Of a DNA stretch of 57,045 nucleotides, positions 29,791-38,250 are shown piece after piece. The DNA is from a virus: positions 1 through 57,045 of IMG/VR virus record IMGVR_UViG_3300020187_000040; one strand, 5' to 3'. The stretch's first letter is position 1; each line of letters starts with the position of its first letter. The notes below the pieces were generated by a model, which ran no database searches, was not told where the DNA came from, and saw nothing but the letters and a program-made list of their open reading frames with translations. The translations under genes and the position numbers were made by a program.

Positions 29791-31302
29791 TTATGCTCGA
29801 TATCCAAACAGGTATCCACTTATAGCATCTTCGGTGCTACCATTAAGCCCTGTCCATGCTGGGGGGAGTCCGTTGTTACCCTCGGTTGATTCTTTGCCGT
29901 ATAGAAACAATCCATTATGTAGGTCATCTGCTCCACCAATTTGAGTGGTAAATGTAAGGTCGACGGTTTTATTGTCACCAAGGCTGCTGCTGTAGTTTTC
30001 AGATTCTAAGCGAGCACCCTTAAGAGTAAATCCCATGGCTTTAGTTCCTTGCTTTACTGTGCAGTCGTCGCACTGAGGATCGTAGATGTCAAGTGAAACA
30101 TTATACTCTTCACAGGAGCATAGAAAGTCGATCAAGTTATCTTCTTTCATGTCCGCGACTAATGCAGAAACACTCATGGTTACGGTCAACGGAAGATCCA
30201 TCGCCTTAGAGAATCCAAATGTTGAGCCAAGTCTTTGAAGAGTAGTTCTTCCCATTGGAACAGAAATACTTGCGGACTGTACATGGGCACTTCCTACTAA
30301 AGGTTGGTTTTGAGCTCCAGATACTGCTTTGTGCATAAGGGATGCATTTTGTAAATTAACAACTACATCTCCTGGACGTAACGCTGCAACATCTTGTCCA
30401 CAACCTTCGTAACCACTTGTAGTTGCAGGAAGCGAATAAAGTCCAGTACATCCATTTGCGCCTTTAGCAACTCTGTTGCCTTGCGCATCTTTATCCCATG
30501 CATTACTTGTTTTTGAACCATCCTTCATGTCCATGGCGGGGACATCATTACCGGTAGTTCCCAGGTCGCTCTTGATGTTCATTCCTTCAACAGTTACACT
30601 GGCAGTCGGAATTGATCCTACAGATACATCTACGCTGTAGTCGGTTATATATCCATTACCAAGAGAGATTACGGACTTTCTGTCTTCTTTACCTTCTTCG
30701 TGTATATTAGTGTCTCCATTTACAGCATCTCTTGCTTCTGGAGTTGTTAGTATAAAGAAGTTATTTCCAGCTTGGTATAGTTCTGGAGATAATGCTCCAC
30801 TCAATGTATTAGTCTCACCATCTGTGACAAACTCGAGCAAGCGCTCGTTCCTACCATCCACTAAATAATAAGAAAAATCTAAATTAACAGTTGGTGACTC
30901 AACTACGATTGAGTCAAGACGAGCTGCATGACCAAATTGGTTAATGTCCTGACGATTAACGGTGAAACCATAATTCGCACTTTGAACACGTTCTAATTGC
31001 TGTATAATACTTCCATGGGCTTTTGCAAATGCAGGGTTATCTCCCTTAGCATTCCACTCTGGCCAGGCATCTCCTTCGGCCCATCCAGCCAATTGTCCAT
31101 TATTGGTCTTGGTTGGTGAATCTACTGTTCCACCAAATACTTGAGATGAGTCAACCGGAGGGGTTGCAAGTCCAAATGGACCGCTTCCTATTCCCTCAAT
31201 TGGGCTATCAGCTTTTGCTCCTGTAAAATGATACCCAGTGGAGTCGGGGCTAATAAATAACGCTTCTGATTGATAAATTACTCGATTTCTATGTACGGCC
31301 AT
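29791..31302 (-). CDS. Major tail tube protein (probable)
   Basis: 503 residues. It has the tube-family pattern: N-terminal NRVIYQSEALFISP, QSANYGFTVNRQDINQFG near 110-127, FSYYLVDGRNERLLEF near 148-163, and GNGYITDYSVDVSVGSIPTA near 213-232. The strongest ribosome site of the tail cluster, AAAAGGAG, precedes its ATG, and composition is less AT-rich than in neighbours, as expected for a highly expressed structural gene. Position just before the tape measure block supports the tube role. Which of the two adjacent paralogues is the main tube is inferred from expression signals only. Confidence 0.7.
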   Translation of the reverse strand: MAVHRNRVIYQSEALFISPDSTGYHFTGAKADSPIEGIGSGPFGLATPPVDSSQVFGGTVDSPTKTNNGQLAGWAEGDAWPEWNAKGDNPAFAKAHGSIIQQLERVQSANYGFTVNRQDINQFGHAARLDSIVVESPTVNLDFSYYLVDGRNERLLEFVTDGETNTLSGALSPELYQAGNNFFILTTPEARDAVNGDTNIHEEGKEDRKSVISLGNGYITDYSVDVSVGSIPTASVTVEGMNIKSDLGTTGNDVPAMDMKDGSKTSNAWDKDAQGNRVAKGANGCTGLYSLPATTSGYEGCGQDVAALRPGDVVVNLQNASLMHKAVSGAQNQPLVGSAHVQSASISVPMGRTTLQRLGSTFGFSKAMDLPLTVTMSVSALVADMKEDNLIDFLCSCEEYNVSLDIYDPQCDDCTVKQGTKAMGFTLKGARLESENYSSSLGDNKTVDLTFTTQIGGADDLHNGLFLYGKESTEGNNGLPPAWTGLNGSTEDAISGYLFGYRA

Positions 31303-31380
31303 GGTTTTTTTCTCCTTTTTATTTAAAAATAAGTGTTTGGTTATTATTACATCTTTATAATGTATATGGGAAATATTTTT

Positions 31381-32292
31381 TTAGGCCCTAGGGAACCTTG
31401 ATTGACTGATATCAAAATCCACAAAGCCTAAATATAATCCTGGATTTATTTTTTTTGATAATTTGTCGTTAATTTTAGAGGATCTCGTATCTTCTATGAA
31501 CATTAACGGTTCGCATTTCGTGTTATTTCTAACTTGCTCTCCATAACTGTAAGATCCTGTCTTGAGATCCCCATATTCATTAAAAGGATGACTATTGTAG
31601 CCTATGTTTTTTATTGCTAAATTATATGCATCTGTGCACAAAGACATTATTCCATCCAATTGATATAGGTCTTCAGCAAAAAATATCACCCTATAGTTTA
31701 ATGTGGTTAAGTCTTCCCCGCCAAAGGCAAAGGGTTCGTTATGAGACCTCTCCATAGAAACAAACGCTGCCGGAGAAACTTTCTCATAAGGAAGAATCCC
31801 GGTGTTTTCAAGAAACTCCGGGGTGGTCCTACTGTTTACATTGTATTTATTTTCAATAACAATGTTTTCTTCTGTGTCATCTGCGAGATATATGTTTATA
31901 TCCTTAACGGAAAATTCTGCCTCTACATTTAATTTATTGTAATTTTCTCCAAAATGTCTTCCCTCAAACAATACTCTGCCGTTATCAAAATCAATAATTA
32001 ATCCGCTTTGGCCTCTACCGCAAAAATTATACACTCCATCGCCTGTGTCAACATAAACTCCTGTTGGAATAACTGCCCCCTCTATATCACTATTGTAAAC
32101 CCATTGCTTGTAAGGACTATTGTAAGATATGTATCCGTTTTGGTCATCTTCGGGATAGGAAGGTAACCTTTCATCCTCATGGTAGTAGAGGCTGTCAAAA
32201 TGGTTTGAAAAAGCCTCTCCCTTACAGGTTAAATACTGGTCTAACCATAATGCAAAACTAGTATTGGCTTCATGTTGAAATTGAGGCTTCAT
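31381..32292 (-). CDS. Tail terminator or tail completion protein (probable)
   Basis: 303 residues, no motif that I can name. The sequence is mixed alpha/beta, without signal peptide or membrane segments. It lies between a gp10-like tail completion protein and the major tail tube gene, the usual slot for the tail terminator. It starts 4 bases after the upstream stop without a Shine-Dalgarno sequence, suggesting translational coupling. Function is inferred from synteny only. Confidence 0.45.
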   Translation of the reverse strand: MKPQFQHEANTSFALWLDQYLTCKGEAFSNHFDSLYYHEDERLPSYPEDDQNGYISYNSPYKQWVYNSDIEGAVIPTGVYVDTGDGVYNFCGRGQSGLIIDFDNGRVLFEGRHFGENYNKLNVEAEFSVKDINIYLADDTEENIVIENKYNVNSRTTPEFLENTGILPYEKVSPAAFVSMERSHNEPFAFGGEDLTTLNYRVIFFAEDLYQLDGIMSLCTDAYNLAIKNIGYNSHPFNEYGDLKTGSYSYGEQVRNNTKCEPLMFIEDTRSSKINDKLSKKINPGLYLGFVDFDISQSRFPRA

Positions 32293-32296
32293 GGTA

Positions 32297-32920
32297 TTAT
32301 TTGGATAATTTAATAAATTCTTTTTGCCACTTATTGATAAATCTCGATATGTATGGAGTATTAGAGAATCTACCTGGCCTTAGTCTACTACTTGATTGTA
32401 TTCCTGCTCCGGACCTACTAAATGTAGAATTTGTCTTCATGTACTGGCCCAATCCAGATAATCCAGTCTCAATTCCTTTCGCCCAACTGATGCCATTCGC
32501 CCATGGCAGGGGCGTTACAGCAAAAATATCTTTTGAGCTTGGCATTTCTATCCTTATTCTGGTTGTACCCCTCGAGCTCAAGCCTGTAAACTTAATGTCT
32601 GTTTTTTGTAGCAAATCAATGATTGGCGATACGGGGCTCGATCCACTCTCAAACCCTATAAAACTAAATAGGTTTCCGTACCCTCCTAATGTACCACTAG
32701 TATTGCTTGCTCGTGGCCCTGCTAATAGCTCCCTGGTTATAGGTAGGTTTAAAAACTCTTGAATCATTATTTTTTTTTGTTCTTCAAACTTCTTGTATAT
32801 AAGTTTCCCGGATTTGTCTTTTAAATTATTTTTTAATTTAGCTGCATTTGCTCTTTTGGACATGGATGACTTTACTTCTTTGTCCAGCTCTCTTTGGTTA
32901 ACTTTGAATCTTACTTTCAT
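32297..32920 (-). CDS. Tail completion / head-tail joining protein, gp10-like (probable)
   Basis: 207 residues. A basic helical N-terminus (residues 1-55) is followed by a Gly/Ser-rich segment and a C-terminal beta region with a WANGISWAKGIETGLSG loop. This layout resembles HK97 gp10-type proteins that join head and tail. Its ATG overlaps the stop of 32920-33369 by one base (TAATG), so the two are coupled. Assignment rests mainly on gene order. Confidence 0.5.
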   Translation of the reverse strand: MKVRFKVNQRELDKEVKSSMSKRANAAKLKNNLKDKSGKLIYKKFEEQKKIMIQEFLNLPITRELLAGPRASNTSGTLGGYGNLFSFIGFESGSSPVSPIIDLLQKTDIKFTGLSSRGTTRIRIEMPSSKDIFAVTPLPWANGISWAKGIETGLSGLGQYMKTNSTFSRSGAGIQSSSRLRPGRFSNTPYISRFINKWQKEFIKLSK

Positions 32921-33369
32921 TAATCTGTTGGTCTTAAGTAGTAAGTAAAGAATTTGGGACTAAACAATCCATGCTTTTTTACATCCGTAACCTTAAACAT
33001 AAGGCGGCCATCAATCTCTATACGTTTAGCATCCTTAAGGTAATCGTGGCCTTCTGCATCTAGTTTTATTCTCACTTCTCCTATGTCGTGACTAACTTTT
33101 ATTTGAGCCCCAACATCGGCGTCGTATGAAACTTCGCTCTGTTTGTCCATGTACATTATCCTTGCTTTTATGGCTTTAAACTGAGTTTTATTAAGTACTT
33201 GCTTTACCCCCCTTACATTATTATATAAATAATTAAAATTAGGATCTGTGCTTATTATTATTTTTTTTGATTCCTTATAGGCAAATATTGATCTAGCAAA
33301 AGTATCATGCATGTTTTGCATAACTGATTCAAGTATCTCTTTTTCTTCTGAATTAAAATAAGATGGCAT
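32920..33369 (-). CDS. Head closure/neck protein (probable)
   Basis: 149 residues. An N-terminal helix precedes a beta-rich region (YNYLYNNVRGVKQ, VSHDIGEVRIKLD, RIEIDGRLMFKVTDV) that fits small head-closure or adaptor proteins. It is first in the neck operon that continues through the tail completion and terminator genes. A GTGTA promoter candidate lies 13 bases before the ATG. No ribosome site is evident. Function is inferred from size and position. Confidence 0.45.
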   Translation of the reverse strand: MPSYFNSEEKEILESVMQNMHDTFARSIFAYKESKKIIISTDPNFNYLYNNVRGVKQVLNKTQFKAIKARIMYMDKQSEVSYDADVGAQIKVSHDIGEVRIKLDAEGHDYLKDAKRIEIDGRLMFKVTDVKKHGLFSPKFFTYYLRPTD

Positions 33370-33376
33370 ATTAAAT

Positions 33377-33387
33377 ATCTATTACAC
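33377..33387 (-). promoter_or_regulatory. Candidate phage late promoter (GTGTA core)
   Basis: Reads GTGTA ATAGAT on the minus strand, 13 bases before the neck gene ATG at 33369, within the divergent gap 33370-33438. Confidence 0.5.
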
Positions 33388-33438
33388 ATATCCAGTTAAT
33401 TCATTGGAAAAAATATTCATATATATTACTATAGTTAA

Positions 33439-33723
33439 ATGACACCAGACGAACTTGTTAATTCTGCTTACTCGAAAAATACAAAAATTTTGTTTAAATC
33501 TTTTTTGGTTTTAATTGAAGACTTGCATAAAGACCATTCGATCAATTTCGAGAAGCTTAAAAAAGTCTTACCCCCAGAGTATCACCCATTAATAAATCAG
33601 GCCGATTACTTTGATAATCAAAAGTTACAGTACTTGAGGAAAAAGATACTAGACATGGGTAATGAAACAATAAGAGAAACAGAAAGCAGTTTTGAAAATT
33701 TTACTATAAGTTTTAAGTTTTAA
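33439..33723 (+). CDS. Small hypothetical protein
   Basis: 94 residues, charged and mostly helical (SFLVLIEDLHKDHSINFEKLKK, KLQYLRKKILDMG). No family recognised. First gene of a rightward group of three that interrupts the leftward late genes. No Shine-Dalgarno sequence is visible before the ATG. A frame on the opposite strand overlaps most of it, but that frame is hydrophobic and Phe-rich as expected for a shadow. Confidence 0.6.
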   Translation: MTPDELVNSAYSKNTKILFKSFLVLIEDLHKDHSINFEKLKKVLPPEYHPLINQADYFDNQKLQYLRKKILDMGNETIRETESSFENFTISFKF

Positions 33724-33759
33724 TTTTATTATAAATAAACAAAGGTATAAGGAATATAT

Positions 33760-34524
33760 ATGAATAAAAAAGTGATCTATCAATTTAAAATCGCCAAAAG
33801 CGAAGAGGTTGAAAAAGAAGAAGTTTCTGAAGTAAAAAACAAAGAAACTGGCGAGGTGGAAAAAATCACCAAAACTAAAAAAGTTAAGCAAGATACTCCG
33901 TATGATATTATCATACATGAGCCATCTCGCAGGCAAGTGGAAGATGCTGATATGGAATTCAGTATTGAAATGAGTAGGTGCATCAAAAAAGGCATACTCA
34001 CGAAGGCTATGCTTGCTAAGAAATATAGCGATAGTGGAGGTCTCTTAAGCGAAGAAGACTCCAGCCGACTAATTCGCCTTTATCAAGAATTAAATGAAAT
34101 TAATAATTCCCTTGGTCGTCTTTTAGATAAAAAGCAAAAAAACGAAAAAGAAAAATCTAGAGAGGCCGAGCTGTCTAAATCTTTTGCTTCTACCAGGAAA
34201 GAGATTGTAGATCTTGAGACCGCATACCAGAATGTTTTTAATCATACGGCGGATACTAAAGCTCAAAACAAAGTTATTTTATGGTATCTGTTAAATCTTT
34301 CTCATTACCAGGCAGAGGGCGGAGAGGTTTTACCCTTATTTCCAGGACAGAACGCGGAAGAAAAAGAAGAGTCATACTACGAAATGGACGAAGGTGGCAA
34401 TGATATTTTTGATCTATCGAGAGATAAGTTAATGACATTCATTAGTTTTTGGTATTTCAGTCAAAATCCAACTGAGAAAGAGTTCCAAGATCTAGAGTCA
34501 GATATTGATTCAGGTAATTTGTGA
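33760..34524 (+). CDS. Putative tail assembly chaperone or virion assembly protein, upstream part
   Basis: 254 residues. A lysine/glutamate-rich N-terminus with KETGEVEKITKTKK is followed by a helical region (ADMEFSIEMSRCIKKGILTKAML) and a coiled-coil stretch near 105-160. AAGGA lies 8 bases before ATG. The frame ends at UGA (34522-34524), and the next gene continues in exactly the same frame after UGG. A two-part arrangement with an optional extension is typical of tail assembly chaperones, but those usually use frameshifting. The assignment is therefore tentative; the sequence itself is clearly coding. Confidence 0.55.
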   Translation: MNKKVIYQFKIAKSEEVEKEEVSEVKNKETGEVEKITKTKKVKQDTPYDIIIHEPSRRQVEDADMEFSIEMSRCIKKGILTKAMLAKKYSDSGGLLSEEDSSRLIRLYQELNEINNSLGRLLDKKQKNEKEKSREAELSKSFASTRKEIVDLETAYQNVFNHTADTKAQNKVILWYLLNLSHYQAEGGEVLPLFPGQNAEEKEESYYEMDEGGNDIFDLSRDKLMTFISFWYFSQNPTEKEFQDLESDIDSGNL

Positions 34525-34527
34525 TGG

Positions 34528-35514
34528 GTGGATTCCCGCAATTACAGAAAAATATTTAAAGAAATCTCTGAGGGTTTTTCTTCCTATTTTATAGGGGAAG
34601 AAAGAAGATACATAAAGCATCAGTCATTTCATGATGTTGTAGATTTTGACGACATCTATGACATGCACCTAGAGAGAGCTCAAAAAAAAGGCCTACCTAC
34701 TGAGGCGGAGATCTTTGAAGAGCTTAAAAAAGATGAAGTGTGGACCGAAAAAGATGATGCTGAAATCGAAAAGCAATCTTTTTATGTTGATAGCTTGATT
34801 AAGAATAAAAAGAATATATATCTTAAAAGTGCCCTTAATCAAATAAATAAACAGATCGCTGAAGCTGAAGAGAAATTATCCCGCATTCAGTCGAAAAAAC
34901 AAGATCTCGTATCTAATAGTGCCGACAAGTATGCATTGAGTCGAGCGAATGACTTCTATATAGTCAATAGCTTTTACAAGGATAAGGGATTACAAGAAAA
35001 ACTATACTCAGAAAAGGAATTTGAATATGCCTCCACGACGGAAGTCTCTAACCTTGTAGTGACATATAATGAGTTTCATAAGACTTTCTCTGATAACAAT
35101 ATAAAGCATTTAGCAATCCAAGATTTTTATAAATCCTATTACAGTTTCATAGAAAACTTGACTGATTTTTTTGGGAAGCCCGTGATCGAATTAACTAACT
35201 TCCAGTTAAATTTAACACTTTATACAAAGATATTTAAAAATATATTTGAGCAGTATAGCGAAGACATGCCTGAAAGGATTAAAAATGACCCAGACGGCTT
35301 ATTGGATTTTGCAAACTCATCGGAAAGTAGAGAGAAAATTAAGCAGGAAATATCTAAAGATTCTGGCGCATCTACTATTGTTGGGGCAACAAAAGAAGAC
35401 ATGGATGAATTAGGGCTATCTCAACCGAAGCAGGGGAGAACCCTAGAGGATTTAGCTAAAGAAAAAGGAGGTTCTCTGTCAATGAAAGATTTAATGAACC
35501 TTAGTGGGGCTTAG
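34528..35514 (+). CDS. Conserved phage assembly protein, same frame as upstream gene
   Basis: 328 residues from GTG at 34528, 3 bases after the UGA of the preceding gene and in the same frame; there is no good ribosome site. Sequence patterns such as GLPTEAEIFEELKK.EVWTEKDD, NDFYIVNSFYKD and DFFGKPVIELTNFQLNL resemble a family I associate with large marine tailed phages, whose function is unclear; an assembly role is likely. Its TAG stop shares three bases with the TAA of the convergent gene 35511-36611. It is either a coupled separate protein or the product of UGA readthrough. Confidence 0.6.
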   Translation: MDSRNYRKIFKEISEGFSSYFIGEERRYIKHQSFHDVVDFDDIYDMHLERAQKKGLPTEAEIFEELKKDEVWTEKDDAEIEKQSFYVDSLIKNKKNIYLKSALNQINKQIAEAEEKLSRIQSKKQDLVSNSADKYALSRANDFYIVNSFYKDKGLQEKLYSEKEFEYASTTEVSNLVVTYNEFHKTFSDNNIKHLAIQDFYKSYYSFIENLTDFFGKPVIELTNFQLNLTLYTKIFKNIFEQYSEDMPERIKNDPDGLLDFANSSESREKIKQEISKDSGASTIVGATKEDMDELGLSQPKQGRTLEDLAKEKGGSLSMKDLMNLSGA

Positions 35515-36611
35515 TTATATTTCCCTGAAATAATAACGTCTCTTTCTGGCATAATGAATATGCCCTCGCTAGTTATGCTCAGGTTATTAGGCTCAATTCC
35601 CGACCAGTACTCAAATCCATAATCAGGCTTTGGGCCGACTTGTATTTCTTCTCCTGGTATGAATGGTGGATATGGATAGATTACTTCTCCTTTGTCTTCA
35701 GTAAAATCAATATTAAATGCGACCCTGTAGTCATTTACCAAATCTATACCGGTAAACCCGGAAGGATCGATGCCGGAAGGATCAATACCGGAAGGATCGA
35801 TGCCGGAAGGATCAATACCGGAAGGATCAATACCGGAAGGATCAATACCGGAAGGATCAATACCGGAAGGATCGATACCGGAAGGATCGATACCGGAAGG
35901 ATCGATACCGGAAGGATCGATGCCGGAAGGATCGATACCGGAAGGATCAATACCGGAAGGATCGATACCGGAAGGATCGATGCCGGAAGGATCAATACCG
36001 GAAGGATCAATACCCGTAGGACTAACTCCAGTCCCTGTTGGAGAATATCCTGAATAGGGTGTGTGAGTGGCTGGGTTGCATAATAAATAATCTATATCCG
36101 GAGCATCTTTTCCAGCCACCTGTCTTGGTACAGCTCCATACATATTATATGTATATGCTAAGTCTTTAATTTTTTGTTCAGACTCTGCAGCCAAAGCTTT
36201 AAAGTTTTTGCTTAAATCTAATTTGTTGGTAAATAATCCGGGGATTGCCGACACCGGTCTTTTTATAGTCGTGTCGCCTTCTCTAAGTTCTGTCCAACTT
36301 GATGCTGCTGATGCATCCATTCCGGAAAGGGTGCTATTATAACTACCTCTTAATATTTTCCTGGCTTGTTTTGTGTTGTAGTCTCTTAGGTATATTTCCT
36401 CAAGTATGGTTTTTTCTTCACACCCTAGATTTATGTCTCCTGTGCAACAAAAATTTTGATTTAATAATATATTAAGCTCTCCAATCTTAGAGACTAAAGA
36501 GCCTGATATATTTAGCAGTTCAGCTTGCTGTTCGGCATGGTCCTCTATGAAGTCAAATTCATATTTTAATATACCACTAGCTAGCTCACCAATTTGATTA
36601 AATGAATACAT
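35511..36611 (-). CDS. Head/neck-associated protein with 17 GIDPS repeats and a C-terminal B-repeat
   Basis: 366 residues. Residues 1-195 are helical, with several cysteines (FCCTGDINLGC, LLCNP), and could be the virion-anchoring part. Residues 200-284 are 17 tandem GIDPS pentapeptides. Residues about 295-366 are an InlB-type B-repeat (GEVIYPYPPFIPGEE... YGFEYWSG... FIMPERDVIISGKY). The plan anchor-stalk-head is that of a surface fibre. Placed between the neck genes and the capsid genes, it may be a head or neck whisker; this is inference. A GTGTA promoter candidate lies 9 bases before the ATG. Confidence 0.65.
   Translation of the reverse strand: MYSFNQIGELASGILKYEFDFIEDHAEQQAELLNISGSLVSKIGELNILLNQNFCCTGDINLGCEEKTILEEIYLRDYNTKQARKILRGSYNSTLSGMDASAASSWTELREGDTTIKRPVSAIPGLFTNKLDLSKNFKALAAESEQKIKDLAYTYNMYGAVPRQVAGKDAPDIDYLLCNPATHTPYSGYSPTGTGVSPTGIDPSGIDPSGIDPSGIDPSGIDPSGIDPSGIDPSGIDPSGIDPSGIDPSGIDPSGIDPSGIDPSGIDPSGIDPSGIDPSGIDPSGFTGIDLVNDYRVAFNIDFTEDKGEVIYPYPPFIPGEEIQVGPKPDYGFEYWSGIEPNNLSITSEGIFIMPERDVIISGKYN
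35761..36015 (-). repeat. 17 x 15-bp tandem repeat coding GIDPS
   Basis: Seventeen uninterrupted 15-base units. Differences are confined to synonymous positions: the Gly codon (GGC or GGT) and the Ile codon (ATC or ATT). Variants are interspersed, as expected from slippage or unequal exchange followed by selection on the peptide. Confidence 0.95.
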
Positions 36612-36614
36612 GTA

Positions 36615-36625
36615 ATTAAGTACAC
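36615..36625 (-). promoter_or_regulatory. Candidate phage late promoter (GTGTA core)
   Basis: Reads GTGTA CTTAAT on the minus strand, 9 bases before the ATG at 36611. Confidence 0.5.
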
Positions 36626-36635
36626 GTGAAACAAA

Positions 36636-37034
36636 TTATTGATTTAAAATCTTTAGAATATCTTTTTCTTTTTGAGAGCCGGGCTCTACCATTGGCTTCG
36701 TAACTTGAATTGATTTTAACGCTCCTTGTCCTTGTTGCTTATATGCTTTAATTAATTTAGACTTGAGTGTAACTTTTGTTCCTGATGGAAAGACCCCTGC
36801 GCTTACTGCTAATTCTTGCATTTGAGCTAATTGCATATTAGCTAAACTTGCCTCGAATTCTTCAATTGTGTTGGTCGCGAAAGCATTTTTTTGCTTTCTA
36901 CCAATCATATGCTCTAGGCTTCTTGCATAACTAGCTTCTTCCTGTATGTGGTTTTTTCCATCACTGAATTCTTGTATTTTCTTAGATGTCTTCTTTACGG
37001 GCTTTTTCGCATTTACATTTTTTTTATTTTTCAT
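36636..37034 (-). CDS. Small basic protein with SAP-like motif
   Basis: 132 residues. The N-terminus is very lysine-rich (KKNVNAKKPVKKTSKK). Residues about 60-105 (LAQMQELAVSAGVFPSGTK...LIKAYKQ) resemble the SAP/Rho-N helix-turn-helix that binds nucleic acid. A strong ribosome site, AAAGGAGAAAGG, precedes its ATG. It follows the capsid gene after a terminator. A capsid-internal DNA-binding protein or a head completion factor would fit; neither is shown. Confidence 0.6.
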   Translation of the reverse strand: MKNKKNVNAKKPVKKTSKKIQEFSDGKNHIQEEASYARSLEHMIGRKQKNAFATNTIEEFEASLANMQLAQMQELAVSAGVFPSGTKVTLKSKLIKAYKQQGQGALKSIQVTKPMVEPGSQKEKDILKILNQ

Positions 37035-37083
37035 AATTTACCTTTCTCCTTTAGTCTATATATATATGATAATGTTTATAAAC

Positions 37084-37109
37084 AAAAAATCCACCGCTAT
37101 GGGTGGATT
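37084..37109 (-). terminator. Rho-independent terminator after the major capsid gene
   Basis: Stem AATCCACC/GGTGGATT (37088-37095 with 37102-37109), loop of six, followed on the minus strand by a T-run. It lies 28 bases beyond the capsid stop and closes the protease-decoration-capsid unit. Confidence 0.85.
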
Positions 37110-37137
37110 CTTTGAAGTCCTCTTAGAGGCGCTCTTA

Positions 37138-38220
37138 TTATAGAGTGATTCCTGTAAGAACTCTGTTGTCGAGAATCATGCGACCCTCTTCCATGGAACC
37201 GTAGTATCCAATTTTTTGTTGACGAACGCTGTATTGGTCGTCAGCAAGAAGGCTAAGCTCGGATCCGCTTTCTGCATCAAGAGCAATAGCGCGGAACAAA
37301 GATTCACGGCCACGGTCAAGACCGATAACCAAATCGCTGTCAGTACGAGTGCTAAGTGCATTCCAGGTAGCAAGGAATTTTTGAGCAGTACCATTAGTAG
37401 TTCCAAGCTCATTGATTTCCATGATGCTAATTCCGTAGAATTCAGGAATTCCTCCGTTACTGTAAATAGAATTGCGCATTTCGTCGGTTGCTGGAATAGC
37501 ATTACCAGCTCCAGGTCCCGCTACAGTATTGATTGGGTTGTAAGCCATAGCACGAAGACCTTCTACTGCCTCAGGAGACATAATCAAGTCGGTAACACCT
37601 TTAGTGCGTCCACCTTCTGGGGCTCCGCCGGTCCATGCTGTGTTAATGCGCTTTGCAAGAGTCAATAACTTATTGAAATCGTCAAGGATTAAGTTAGCTC
37701 CGTTTGCATCAATCAAGTGGTCTTGTCCGTTAGTTTGAGCATCGGCCAAAGATCCAAGGATCAAGTTAGCAGATGTATCTTCTTGGCGAAGCAAGATTTC
37801 TTGAGCAATACGTGTAAAAGTCTTTCCGATTACATCCATGCGAGATTTAGCAGCATAACGTTTGTCAAAGTCAACAGCACTATCAAGGCGATAGGTGTTA
37901 AACTTCATTTCAGAAACGGTAGGTGTTACGGTGTTGGTGGGCAATCCGCCAGGAACTGTGGTGCTGTAAACCTTAACATAGTCTGGAGCAGTTACATCAT
38001 AGTAAAGGTCCAAGGGAATGCTAGGGCTATCCATCTCGTTGAATTGAAAGCTTGTGAAAAGATTGCTTAAAGTAGGAGCTTGATTGATAACTTCGGACAA
38101 TACTGGTCCGATGAATTCAGCCAATGCTTGCTGAGCTTCGTAAGCGACATCTCTGTTACGAGAGGCCATGGCTTTTACAAGTTCTACTTGTTCTTCTGTT
38201 CTCTTAAGTGTGATTTTCAT
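37138..38220 (-). CDS. Major capsid protein (HK97-fold)
   Basis: 360 residues. An N-terminal helical segment (EEQVELVKAMASRNRDVAYEAQQALAEFIGPVL) precedes a central region with the pattern of phage major head proteins (LDLYYDVTAPDYVKVY, RIAQEILLRQEDTSANLILGSL, VTDLIMSPEAVEGLRAMAYNP) and a C-terminal QQKIGYYGSMEEGRMILDNR strand. Composition is clearly more GC-rich and codon-biased than in neighbours, as in highly expressed genes. AGAGGACA precedes the ATG by 9 bases. Gene order protease-decoration-capsid and the terminator behind it support the call. Confidence 0.9.
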   Translation of the reverse strand: MKITLKRTEEQVELVKAMASRNRDVAYEAQQALAEFIGPVLSEVINQAPTLSNLFTSFQFNEMDSPSIPLDLYYDVTAPDYVKVYSTTVPGGLPTNTVTPTVSEMKFNTYRLDSAVDFDKRYAAKSRMDVIGKTFTRIAQEILLRQEDTSANLILGSLADAQTNGQDHLIDANGANLILDDFNKLLTLAKRINTAWTGGAPEGGRTKGVTDLIMSPEAVEGLRAMAYNPINTVAGPGAGNAIPATDEMRNSIYSNGGIPEFYGISIMEINELGTTNGTAQKFLATWNALSTRTDSDLVIGLDRGRESLFRAIALDAESGSELSLLADDQYSVRQQKIGYYGSMEEGRMILDNRVLTGITL

Positions 38221-38250
38221 GTTTTTTTGTGTCCTCTCTTGACTTACAGA

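Noticed and set aside
35640-36057. Three open frames on both strands across the 15-base repeat, and a CRISPR-like look
   Set aside because: A 15-base tandem repeat keeps all frames open. There are no spacers, and only the GIDPS frame connects to normal protein sequence on both sides.
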